DNA from: Varunaivibrio sulfuroxidans
GTDB taxonomy: Bacteria; Pseudomonadota; Alphaproteobacteria; Rhodospirillales; Magnetovibrionaceae
Length of the DNA: 64,000 nt
Direction: 5' to 3'
Assembly (NCBI RefSeq): GCF_029318635.1
Contig: NZ_CP119676.1
Span: 1,177,001-1,241,000 of the forward strand
Shown here: in pieces, positions 56,601 through 63,350 of the stretch
Numbering within the stretch: position 1 is the first letter of the stretch
How the letters are laid out: each line of letters starts with the position of its first letter
Translations under genes and position numbers: made by a program
The notes under the pieces: generated by a model
Told to the model about the DNA's origin: nothing
Seen by the model: the letters and a program-made list of their open reading frames with translations, nothing else
The model's database searches: none

Positions 56601-56800
56601 GATGCATTATCGTAGCTAATGTCATGTTTTTTTGCGGCATTGTCAAATGTTGACAGAGCCACGACGCTCAAGTCCTTCGCAGTAAAATGATAGCCATCCG
56701 GAGTTACATGGCCAGCCCCCCATCCTTTGCCAATCCAATTTCCGGCACGAAGAAGTGAGTTAAGGCCATCGAAAACAGTATCAGTTTTTGCGGTCGGCAC
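50666..56800 (-). CDS. Giant RTX calcium-binding protein with possible phospholipase A2-like N-terminus
   Basis: A 2044-residue type I secreted protein. Residues 1-110 contain FDNAAKKHDISYDNA (52-66), like the His-Asp helix of phospholipase A2-type domains in parvoviral and bacterial proteins. Residues 260-375 carry EF-hand-like loops (LDLNGDGVV, FDINGDGYRE, YDKNNDGLI, FDTNGDGVLD, DANQDGVSD). From about 465 on there are dozens of GGxGxDxLx nonapeptides that form calcium-bound beta-rolls. A haemolysin-related domain is inserted in the repeats, and another (TADEVWFARSNYDLQMSI, VHNWYKGK) precedes the C-terminal secretion signal. The start is GTG, with GGGAG 9 bp upstream. Two near-identical 477-bp blocks lie inside the gene. 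Export and acylation genes lie upstream in the same direction. Confidence 0.9.
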   Translation of the reverse strand: MPTAKTDTVFDGLNSLLRAGNWIGKGWGAGHVTPDGYHFTAKDLSVVALSTFDNAAKKHDISYDNASILLDKNLKNPSVSDVDAYAINQDQIARADIQISVDALHTTALTPWGNTLRFGALGYFSVTGVLHSTAGVSLHAVSALDNAVSAVGDALNTIGHAFGGILDSIGDLFSGGTTIHGVPSGAALSAGTDSVVVNEWSATQSTHPGDSTTTYDDGQGGFFHDLGRALDSIFEHISHAFDGDHEGRPGASSKSSKPIILDLNGDGVVSLVALDQSTAFFDINGDGYREQTAWAGGGDGFLVYDKNNDGLINHVDEVSFKGYVETARTDLEGLAHFDTNGDGVLDGRDAEWAKFGVWRDANQDGVSDPGEVVSLDKAGITSIGLSSDRVQRSEGGNTVFGIGQFTWADGASGKFADAALAYSQQAVREEADGALTIRNGDGSRVRFLADSPAGVTLDLGAEGLVGVIATGGADHLSAGAAQDVSLFGMGGNDVLTGGDGNDFLVGGAGADSLSGGGGDDTLVIDANDVHVDGGDGVDSVFVEGTAGVTLDLGADHVELAFGGAGNDVFRTSGSIGVLMSGGTGNDILTGGQGNDVLIGGAGADEIRGGAGDDTIFFDAADTVVDGGAGFDVAFVEGTNGVIFDLAQHHIEAAFGGVGNDTLYTSGAQGVLIGGGAGDDTITGSQAADTLMGGDGNDTVYGLGGNDVLTGDAGNDALYGGAGNDVLEGGAGADVLRGGAGVDWLSYAGSDAGVNINLTTGYAGGGDATGDVYSNMENIIGSRFGDKLVGDGGANTIYGGAGSDIIEGGAGDDTLNGGAGVDMVVGGLGNDTYVFNRGDGGEVLYDYATTTQTSRTQHTAYRNGLSATYWQTTVTTVLANAGNDTLAFGNNISVWDVVLDYNGTDLTLAVLDRSNPNATFGAATDWVYIKGWNDTRTRIETFTFADGTVLDMSAVAIPTGVHTPLMELFAIIGTEGNDVLDGTAGHNLMYGRGGDDVISGHGGNDEIYGEGGNDHLNGGAGDDMLDGGAGNDVLDGGSGADVLIGGAGTDTATYENAAAGMTVDLATGTASDGDTLSGIENLIGSQFADTLSGDVGANVIEGRGGDDVIDGRAGNDTLRGEGGNDTLIGGAGDDILDGGAGNDTLDGGAGNDTLNGGLGFDTLNGGAGNDILNGGDGNDHLNGGAGDDMLDGGAGNDVLDGGSGADVLIGGAGTDTATYENAAAGMTVDLATGTASDGDTLSGIENLIGSQFADTLSGDAGANVIEGRGGDDVIDGRAGNDTLRGEGGNDILIGGAGDDILDGGAGNDTLDGGAGNDTLNGGLGFDTLNGGAGNDVIDGGAGDDFIVGGVGADRLKGGAGIDTASYLASTAGVAVSLVAGMGTGGDAQGDTLTGIENLIGSEFSDRLTGDNGANVIGGRAGSDVINGLGGNDTLYGGAGNDTIDGGAGNDVISGGLGNDILSGGVGNDTISGGDGNDFIVGGAGADALDGGAGIDTASYETSTAGVDVNLTTGLGAGGHAQGDTLTGIENLIGSTFDDRLTGDAHANLIEGRGGNDTIRGLGGDDTLRGEGGNDIILGGLGNDRLEGGIGFDTLNGGAGNDTLEGGQGADVLLGGDGNDTAAYDRSSAGVTVDLNYNFEDDHEHDGEGDYGDDGHGYGVAPTLNHVMSLIGPDVLAAMPRHADDGGDYGDDHHYDDLPPIGIGFGGEAQGDILFGVENVIGSNFADLLKGDRNANILRGLGGNDEIDGRGGNDLLDGGAGNDELDGGSGNDLLLGGLGDDKLDGGSGNDILHGGAGNDVLKGEGGNDTLYGDAGNDILKGSGGNDALYGGSGDDILHGQGGSDILDGGAGNDILKSDGGNDVLKGGAGDDILTAKGGHDTLSGGTGNDVLNGGGDGDTFLFGLGDGRDLILTGHGSGHGEGGEKHDDKGDAGKDGSNAKLNVLVLGKGITADEVWFARSNYDLQMSIVGTKDRVSVHNWYKGKSSRLDEIRLANGAVLVESQVEQLRLAMAAFAPPVGSDSSLPPDVQSALHPMIAESWQPSHGL
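52800..53276. repeat. Tandem 477-bp repeat inside RTX gene, copy 1
   Basis: This block recurs at 53295-53771 with a period of 495 bp (165 codons) and only a handful of base differences, for example ATCAGGATG/ATCAGGGTG and GCCGGCG/GCCGACG. It encodes a set of RTX nonapeptides plus one linker of the type TDTATYENAAAGMTVDLATG. The close match shows a recent in-frame duplication. Confidence 0.85.
53295..53771. repeat. Tandem 477-bp repeat inside RTX gene, copy 2
   Basis: Second copy of the block at 52800-53276. Outside both blocks the RTX repeats are much more diverged, so this pair is younger than the general repeat array. Confidence 0.85.
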
Positions 56801-56869
56801 TGCATTTTCTCCCTATGATGATGAAGCCGTGCCCCCCAGAGCCGTGGTTACTTCACGTTTCTTCTGGCG

Positions 56870-57982
56870 TTAGCGTTTTTCAACCTTTAGGTGTTTTAAA
56901 ATTTTTCCTCGTATGCCCGTCTTTGTGAGTTGGCCACTTGCCGTATCATAGATCACGATATCCCTTGCTCCGTTCCTGCCCTTGTCTTCCAGGAACACTA
57001 CGGTTGAACCGTCGCCGGATATGAAAGGCGCGCTTATAAATGATTTTATGTGCGTAAGTTGAGTGACTTTTCCCATATGGGACATAAACAATTCATAGTT
57101 AAAGGCACCATCGGTCGTCTCTGGCTCGCCCTCGGAGAGATCGGTAAAAACAATATCTCCCTTCAATGAAGCAGTCAGGCCGCCCATCGTATGATGTTTG
57201 TTTTCAGGTAACAGATCGTACTCATTATCTTTTTTTGCAAAATACAAACTTATACCGACAGGTTCGCTTATTGTTTTTCCAAGCGCTGCTGCTTTGGTGG
57301 CAATGGGGCCATCCGGATAGAATGGGATAGCGGAAAAAATAATATGCGTTTTACTTAGAAAGTATGGACGGTCAATTGCATAAAACCGGTTCTTTCCTTC
57401 TTCCGTCGATGCGATTTTGATTTCGCTCCCCCCCGAAATAGGCACCATAGAGAAACCATAATCCGTAACTAGGTCTCCTCTATCGGTGGGCAATATTCGC
57501 CCCGTCACAAAAATGAGCCTTTTTCCATCCGGTGAAAACATGGGATTTCCACGATATTTTTTCCCCTTGGTCAAAAATGTGAAGTTCACAGTAGGTTGCG
57601 ATAGATCAAGAAGAACGACTTGGTGGCCTTCCTCTCCTGATGGGCAGTTGTGCAAACAGTCTGTCACGGCGGCGATGTAGCGCCCATCCTGGGATATAAC
57701 CGGGCTTATCCATGCAAAACCACCGGGCAATGCAATGGGCGCCAGTTTGTCTGCATCGACCTGGTAGACTCCTAGACTGGGATATTTCGTTCCAACCTGA
57801 TAGGTGAAAACGATGACCCGTCCGTCTCTTGAAAGAACAGGAGCGTATAAGCTTAAGCCCTCGGATAGGTTAGGAAGTAAACTCATAGCATTGACTTCAC
57901 TGTGCATCAAAATTCCGCTCAAAATTACAAAAAACATCCCCGCAAAGAAATTTACTGTGATGTTACGCAAAATAACGATCAC
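56870..57982 (-). CDS. TolB-like (PD40) beta-propeller protein, secreted or periplasmic
   Basis: A 370-residue protein with an N-terminal signal or anchor (FFAGMFFVILSGILMHS) and several PD40-type blades: LSRDGRVIVFTYQ, ISQDGRYIAAVTD, FSPDGKRLIFVTG and ISGDGSTVVFLED. Such propellers bind proteins or peptides, as TolB does. Its DNA is clearly richer in A+T than the neighbouring genes, which suggests separate acquisition. The start is GTG 57982 with GGGGAG 6 bp upstream, overlapping the GNAT stop. It stands directly upstream of the RTX gene and may assist folding or surface retention of that protein. Confidence 0.75.
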   Translation of the reverse strand: MIVILRNITVNFFAGMFFVILSGILMHSEVNAMSLLPNLSEGLSLYAPVLSRDGRVIVFTYQVGTKYPSLGVYQVDADKLAPIALPGGFAWISPVISQDGRYIAAVTDCLHNCPSGEEGHQVVLLDLSQPTVNFTFLTKGKKYRGNPMFSPDGKRLIFVTGRILPTDRGDLVTDYGFSMVPISGGSEIKIASTEEGKNRFYAIDRPYFLSKTHIIFSAIPFYPDGPIATKAAALGKTISEPVGISLYFAKKDNEYDLLPENKHHTMGGLTASLKGDIVFTDLSEGEPETTDGAFNYELFMSHMGKVTQLTHIKSFISAPFISGDGSTVVFLEDKGRNGARDIVIYDTASGQLTKTGIRGKILKHLKVEKR

Positions 57983-58545
57983 CTTAGGCTCCCCATCTCC
58001 AACACATAATTTCCACCCGTAAACTCGAAACCCAGGCGGCGCATCAACTTATCGGTACGGGCCATACCCACGCCGGAGGTGACGTTGATGTTGATGCGCC
58101 TGACGCGGCGGTTTTGCGCCCAGCGCCGAAAACCGTGGAGCAGCTTGATCGCCGCCATGGAACCGCGATGGTCAGGGTGGACATAATAAACCATCGCCGA
58201 CGCCCCCAATTCGGACGAAAACCAGTGCGAGCCGACCGTCGCCACGATCATGCCTAGTAGATCGCCGCGATATTCCGCCATCAAAAGGCACATGCGCTTG
58301 CGGCCCTCTTCGGTCATGGCGCCCAGGGCGGATTGCATCAATTTATCCGGCGCGTATTCAAGGTCCGCGAAGCGGCTTTCGCGATGCGCTACGCGGCCAA
58401 GTTCGATCATGCATTCGACATCGCGCATGTCGGCGGCAAGGCGGATGGCGACGTTTCGACCCCGGGTTTTCCCGCCGTCGTCTTCCCCGCCCTTGGGTCC
58501 TGGCGGGGGTTGTGTCGCGATGCGTGCCGCGGTTTGTGCGTCCAT
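57979..58545 (-). CDS. GNAT-family N-acetyltransferase
   Basis: A 188-residue GNAT protein. The acetyl-CoA site is seen around AMVYYVHPDHRGSMAAIKLL, and the C-terminal strand-helix in INVTSGVGMARTDKLMRRLG then FEFTGGNYVLEMG. ATG 58545 is preferred because AAGGGG lies 7 bp before it; the ATG at 58551 is too close. Its place between the HlyC-like gene and the RTX gene suggests it modifies a component of the RTX system, but it may be an unrelated small-molecule acetyltransferase. Confidence 0.75.
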   Translation of the reverse strand: MDAQTAARIATQPPPGPKGGEDDGGKTRGRNVAIRLAADMRDVECMIELGRVAHRESRFADLEYAPDKLMQSALGAMTEEGRKRMCLLMAEYRGDLLGMIVATVGSHWFSSELGASAMVYYVHPDHRGSMAAIKLLHGFRRWAQNRRVRRININVTSGVGMARTDKLMRRLGFEFTGGNYVLEMGSLR

Positions 58546-58556
58546 GCTCATACCCC

Positions 58557-59192
58557 TTATTCCGCCGCCCGATGTTGGCCGCTAACGGTGCGCGCCGTCA
58601 GGCTCTTGGTCGCGGGGTCGATGGCCAGGACCTTGACGTCGCGCCCCATAAACACACTATCGACAACGCCCTGGATGGCCTGTTCGTGGCCGCCGAAGGG
58701 AGCGATGACATCGACGATCCACGGCGTTTCGCCCGCGCCCCATTCGTTGGGGGCGAGCTTGCGCGTGCCGCCGAGGAAGCGCCGTTCGGTCTCTTCGTTC
58801 AGGTAGGCCCACAGCACCACGGCCACCGACTTTTCGTCCTGGCGGATAAGGCGGAACTGCTTGCGCAGAACGGCGGGCAGAATCAGCCATTCGTAATCGG
58901 TCAGGAACAGGTGGCGGTGTTGCGTGGAGTTGAGCATCAGCCAGGTTATCTGCCCCAGGACCTCGGCCATTGCCGGGGGGATGTTGGGGATGGCCGGAGC
59001 TTGGCCCGAGGAGGGCGGCCCGGCGGTGGCGGCGGAAGGCGCGGCGGTTTCGGCCGTTTCCACGCCGTCGGTCAGCCCCGTGCCCGCATCCCGCACGGGG
59101 GCCGGTTCGGCCTGCCGGGCGAGGTCCTGCGCCGAAGATCGGGGGGATGTTGGGGATGGAGTGGATTTTTCGTCGGCGTTGGTTTTCATCAT
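58557..59192 (-). CDS. HlyC-like RTX protein lysine acyltransferase
   Basis: A 211-residue protein. The first about 70 residues are Pro/Ala-rich and disordered. The remainder matches the toxin-activating acyltransferase family: GQITWLMLNSTQHRHLFL with the catalytic His92, VAVVLWAYLNEETERRFL, and WIVDVIAPFGG with Asp161, then VKVLAIDP. HlyC-type enzymes use acyl-ACP to acylate internal lysines of RTX proteins before export. Start codons ATG ATG lie at 59187-59192. The target is most likely the giant RTX protein downstream. Confidence 0.87.
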   Translation of the reverse strand: MMKTNADEKSTPSPTSPRSSAQDLARQAEPAPVRDAGTGLTDGVETAETAAPSAATAGPPSSGQAPAIPNIPPAMAEVLGQITWLMLNSTQHRHLFLTDYEWLILPAVLRKQFRLIRQDEKSVAVVLWAYLNEETERRFLGGTRKLAPNEWGAGETPWIVDVIAPFGGHEQAIQGVVDSVFMGRDVKVLAIDPATKSLTARTVSGQHRAAE

Positions 59193-59441
59193 GATCGATC
59201 GCTCCCCGCCCCGTCAACGCGCGCCGCGCCAATGCGCGCTGCGGCGATGGGGTGTGTTCCGATGCCCATCCCCTTTGTGCGGGGGTGGTCCATCAAGAGC
59301 GAATTGCCGAACGGTGTAGCCCCCGTCCTTGCGACTGTTCGTAGCGATAATGACTCCATTTTTTGCATTCCTCTGTCAACCTTAAATCAACCTAACCGCA
59401 TAATAATCTTTTTTGTATTAGTCTATGATTGCCGATATTCC
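59193..59441. promoter_or_regulatory. Region between hlyD-like gene and the acyltransferase-RTX genes
   Basis: This 249-bp stretch is AT-rich in its right half. On the minus strand a TTGACA is seen (about 59377-59372), preceded by a repeated GGTTGA, but no matching -10 at usual spacing was found. It probably holds a promoter for the acyltransferase-RTX genes, separate from the exporter genes. Confidence 0.35.
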
Positions 59442-60893
59442 TCAGCGTTCATGGAAACTTTCCTTGGCGTAGCGCAACAGGGGGGCGAGAACGAATGCGA
59501 TGACGCGCCGCCGTCCGGTGGTGACCTCCACCGTCGCCGCCATGCCGGGGGTCAGTTGCACCTCGCGCCCATCCACCGTCATCGACGTGCGATCCAACGT
59601 GATGCGGGCAGGATAGGCGAGCCCCAGACGTTTGTCGGCGACGGCATCGCTGGATATGGTCCTGACCCTGCCGTTGATCGCGCCATAGCGGGTGAACAGG
59701 AAGGTTTCCAGCTTCACCACCGCCTTTTGCCCCTTTTCGACGAAGCCGATATCCCTGTTGGGGATCATGACATCGGCCTCCAACCGGTGCGTATCGGGTA
59801 CGATCACCATCAAGACTTCCGCAGGCGTCACCACGCCGCCGATGGTATTGGTTTTTAACTGCTGTACGACGCCGTCCACCGGCGAAATCAGGGCCTGTCG
59901 AGTACGGCGGCGTTCGAGCTTCACCAGTTCTTGTTTGAAATTGTCGATCCGCCTGTCGGCCAGGGTAAACTGACTTAACGCATTGTTTTGGTAGTTCGAG
60001 ACGGCTTCCTTGCGCTGTTCGCGCGCGGCGGCGATGGTGGCCTGCGTTTCGGTAACCTTTCTGCGTTCACCCGAGATTCCTTTTTTGAAATCGATCATCT
60101 GGCGTTGCAGCGGAACAAGGCTTAGCGGGGCGGCGACGCCCTTGTCCACAAGGGTTTTTTTAGCGACGTACTCGCGCCGCACCAGGGGCGCGGTCTGTCG
60201 CATGCGCTCAAGATTGTCGCGCACCGACGCAAGGCGCGCCCTCGCGGCCTTGATTTGGTCGTCGATAGCGAGCAGGTGGTCCTGAAAGGCATCGCTTTGA
60301 CTGCGCAGCAGGTGGGTGTAGGTTTTTCGTTTCGCCGCATCCAGGTCGTGGGGCGGGTCAAAGACGGCCACCGGGTTTGCCGGGTTGTCGAGCGCGGCGC
60401 GCCAGCGCGCGCGTTCGATCTCGGCGACCAGCATTTCATGCTCGACCTGCTCGCGCGCGGCCTCGATCTCGGTGGCGTCCAGTTCGATCAACAGATCGCC
60501 TTCGTGGACTTTTTGTCCCTCCTTGACCAAAATGGCGCTGACCGTGCCGGCCTCCAGGGGTTGGATGAGTTTGACGCGCCCCGCCGGGATAAGCTTGCCC
60601 GAGGCGGTGGCGTTAATATTCACCTTGGCGAAGACGGCCCAGGCGACGGTAATGGCGAAAAAAGCCATGATGGCCCACAACACCGCACGGCCAAGGGGCG
60701 ATGGCGGCGTTTCCATGATTTCCAACGCGGCGGGCAAAAATTCGGCATCGGCACGGCTGCGCCGTGGTGCGGTATCCGCCTTGTCGCGCGCCCAGGCGGT
60801 GCGCCAAGCGTCGAGGTGGTGCGCGGCGCTTTCCTTAAAGCGCGCCCATTTAAGCTTCGCGTCCGCGATGAGGGGAAGTTCAGCCTTGACCAT
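59442..60893 (-). CDS. hlyD: HlyD-type periplasmic adaptor of type I secretion system
   Basis: A 483-residue membrane fusion protein. One membrane helix (AVLWAIMAFFAITVAWAVFA) near residue 75 is followed by the lipoyl half-motif ATASGKLIPAGRVKLIQPLE and GTVSAILVKEGQKVHEGDLL. A long coiled-coil hairpin (about 130-310) comes next, then RQALISPVDGVVQQL and the C-terminal beta domain PGMAATVEVTTGRRRV. It links the ABC exporter to an outer-membrane TolC, which is not in the window. It overlaps the exporter gene by 14 bp. Confidence 0.92.
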   Translation of the reverse strand: MVKAELPLIADAKLKWARFKESAAHHLDAWRTAWARDKADTAPRRSRADAEFLPAALEIMETPPSPLGRAVLWAIMAFFAITVAWAVFAKVNINATASGKLIPAGRVKLIQPLEAGTVSAILVKEGQKVHEGDLLIELDATEIEAAREQVEHEMLVAEIERARWRAALDNPANPVAVFDPPHDLDAAKRKTYTHLLRSQSDAFQDHLLAIDDQIKAARARLASVRDNLERMRQTAPLVRREYVAKKTLVDKGVAAPLSLVPLQRQMIDFKKGISGERRKVTETQATIAAAREQRKEAVSNYQNNALSQFTLADRRIDNFKQELVKLERRRTRQALISPVDGVVQQLKTNTIGGVVTPAEVLMVIVPDTHRLEADVMIPNRDIGFVEKGQKAVVKLETFLFTRYGAINGRVRTISSDAVADKRLGLAYPARITLDRTSMTVDGREVQLTPGMAATVEVTTGRRRVIAFVLAPLLRYAKESFHER

Positions 60894-63042
60894 AAGCCCT
60901 CCCCTGATGACGGTACAGCGCCGCGTAGCGCCCGCCGAGTTGGACGAGCTGGTCGTGGGTGCCGTCCTCGACCGGGCGGCCGTTTTCCATGGTGATGATC
61001 CGGTCGGCATCTCTCAACATGGCGATGCGATGGGTGATGATGATGACCGTACGACCCTCGGTAATATTTCGAAGGTTGTCGAGCACCATGGTTTCGGACT
61101 CGAAATCGAGCGCGCTGGTCGCCTCGTCCAAGATCAAAATGCGCGGGTCGGTGGCGAGAGCGCGCGCAATGGCGATACGCTGGCGTTGCCCACCGGACAA
61201 CCGGCCGCCACGCTCGCCGACCAGAGTATCGTAGCCATCGGGCAATTCGGCGACGAACTCGTGCGCACCGGCCAGCGTGGCGGCGCGGATCACGGCTTCG
61301 ATGGGCATGGCGGAATCGGCCAGGGCGATGTTGTCGCGTACCGAGCGATTGAACAAGGTGCTGTCTTGCAGGACCACGCCCACCTGACGACGCAGCCAGG
61401 CGGTATCCACCGCGGCAAGATCGACGCCGTCGATGCTGACGCGGCCGCTTTCGGGAACGTAAAAGTGTTGCAGCAGCTTGGTCAGCGTGCTTTTGCCCGA
61501 ACCGGACGGGCCGATAATCCCCACTACCTGTCCCGCCGGAATTTTTAAGTCAATTTTGTCGAGGACCCGAGGGCGATCGGGCAGATAACGAAAGCTCACC
61601 GCATCGAACCCAATATCGCCTTTGATACGGGGCAAACTGGCGCGGGTCGGGTTATGCGCGGGTTCCGGCTGGGTGTTGAGGATGTCGCCGATTTTAGCGA
61701 GCGAGATACGAAATTGCTGGAACTGTTGCCACAACTGAACCAAACGCAAAATCGGGCCGTGGACGCGCCCGGACAGCATGTTGAAGGCGACCAGTTGTCC
61801 CACGGTCAATTCGCCGCCGATCACCAGTTTTGCGCCGAACCATAACGTCAGAGCGACGGCGATTTTTTGCACCAGTTGCGCACCTTGGTTCGAGGCATTC
61901 GATAGTGTCGTCACGCGGAACGCCGATTTGACATAGGCCGCGAGTTGTTCCTCCCAACGCTCCTGGATCCGAGGCTCCATCGCCATCGCCTTGAGGGTTT
62001 CGATCCCGCCGACGCTTTCCACCAAAAAGGCTTGGTTTTCGGCGCCTCTTTGGTATTTCTCCTGTAATCGGTGTTGCAACAGCGGCGTAATGAAGAAGGA
62101 AATTGCGCCGTAAGCCGGCACCGCCGCCAGAACGATAAAGGTGAGCTGCGGGCTGTAGTAATACATCAGCCCCAGAAACACGAACACGAACAACGCGTCG
62201 ATCAAGGTGGTGAGCGGGGGCCCGGTCAAAAATCCGCGCACGCTTTCCATCTGGCGCATTTGCGCCTCGATATGCCCGATCTGGCGAGCCTCGAAAAAAG
62301 GTATCGGCAGATGCAATAAATGACGAAAAAGTTTCGCGCCCAATTCGACGTCGATGCGGTTCGTGGTGTGGGAAAACATGTACGTGCGCAGGCCGCCGAT
62401 GGCGATATCGAACAGCGAGACCACCACTAAGGCAAAAACCAGGACATCCAACGTGGACAGCCCGTGGTGGACCAGAACCTTGTCGATAACCACCAGAAAG
62501 AACAACGGTGTGATCAGGGCGAACAACTGGACGAAAAATGTCGCCACAAACACGTCGCGGAGTATGTGACGGTACTTGATGATGGAGGGGAAAAACCATG
62601 TGATGTCGAATTTACGCCCACTCTCACCCGCGCGGGCTTGGCGCTGCATGCAGATCAAATCGCCATCCCAGGCGTCTTCGAGGATGCGTCGCTTCCACGT
62701 CAAGGGCCGCGCCTCAAGTGGATCGTGGACCAGGACTTCATCGTCGGCCGCCTTGCCGATGATGAAATAATGGCCGTCTTTATGGCGCGCGATGGCGGGC
62801 AGTTGAAGGCGCGAAAGGCGCCCCCAATCGGCCTGGATCGCCCTCGCCTTTAGCCCCAAGTCCCGGGCGGTACGCAGGATGCAGGCATCATCGAAATGTT
62901 CTCCGGATTTACCGAACTGATGCTTTAATTGCTCCGGTTCCACGGCCAGGCCATGGAACCGGAGCAACATCGACAGGCATCCGAAACCGGTGTCAACAAC
63001 TTCGGCGTCATTCGCGATATACGGCATAAAGCATGCACCCAT
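60880..63042 (-). CDS. hlyB: HlyB-type ABC exporter with degenerate C39 domain
   Basis: A protein of about 720 residues. The N-terminal C39-like domain keeps the fold (GFGCLSMLLRFHGL, HYFIIGKAADDEVLVHDP), but where C39 peptidases have their catalytic Cys (ECG) this one has VDTG, so it is a non-cleaving docking domain as in HlyB. A six-helix membrane domain follows. The ATPase domain has Walker A GPSGSGKSTLTKLL, signature LSGGQRQRIAIARAL and Walker B ILILDEATSALD with the H-loop IIITHR. It should export the RTX protein in one step. The start may be ATG 63042 or 63027; neither has a clear ribosome-binding site. Confidence 0.92.
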   Translation of the reverse strand: MGACFMPYIANDAEVVDTGFGCLSMLLRFHGLAVEPEQLKHQFGKSGEHFDDACILRTARDLGLKARAIQADWGRLSRLQLPAIARHKDGHYFIIGKAADDEVLVHDPLEARPLTWKRRILEDAWDGDLICMQRQARAGESGRKFDITWFFPSIIKYRHILRDVFVATFFVQLFALITPLFFLVVIDKVLVHHGLSTLDVLVFALVVVSLFDIAIGGLRTYMFSHTTNRIDVELGAKLFRHLLHLPIPFFEARQIGHIEAQMRQMESVRGFLTGPPLTTLIDALFVFVFLGLMYYYSPQLTFIVLAAVPAYGAISFFITPLLQHRLQEKYQRGAENQAFLVESVGGIETLKAMAMEPRIQERWEEQLAAYVKSAFRVTTLSNASNQGAQLVQKIAVALTLWFGAKLVIGGELTVGQLVAFNMLSGRVHGPILRLVQLWQQFQQFRISLAKIGDILNTQPEPAHNPTRASLPRIKGDIGFDAVSFRYLPDRPRVLDKIDLKIPAGQVVGIIGPSGSGKSTLTKLLQHFYVPESGRVSIDGVDLAAVDTAWLRRQVGVVLQDSTLFNRSVRDNIALADSAMPIEAVIRAATLAGAHEFVAELPDGYDTLVGERGGRLSGGQRQRIAIARALATDPRILILDEATSALDFESETMVLDNLRNITEGRTVIIITHRIAMLRDADRIITMENGRPVEDGTHDQLVQLGGRYAALYRHQGRAYGQG

Positions 63043-63350
63043 TCTACTTATGGGCACAGGATAGTCACACAATAAAGGTGGGATCAAGTTCCTATTTACT
63101 TAAAGTTTATGTAAAATTTTATAGAGTTATGATTCTCCGAAAGGACTCAATTCATTGCCCCCACTTCGGCGAGCCTAAAAAAATTGAACCCCACTTCATC
63201 GACTTCAATACACCGCCCCACCCGACGCGGCGCATCACACGTTACGACATCCGCGCGTGAACTTGTCGGTCAAAAGTGGTGTGGTGAAATAAAAATAGTT
63301 TGAATTCAATATGATACGTAAACACGCCCCTCTTCCTGAGGCGCGCCCTT
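63043..63350. promoter_or_regulatory. AT-rich region upstream of the exporter genes
   Basis: No gene was recognised. The stretch is AT-rich around 63090-63130 (on the minus strand CTCTATAAAATTTTACATAAAC), a likely place for the promoter of hlyB-hlyD. No sure -35/-10 pair is claimed. Confidence 0.4.
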
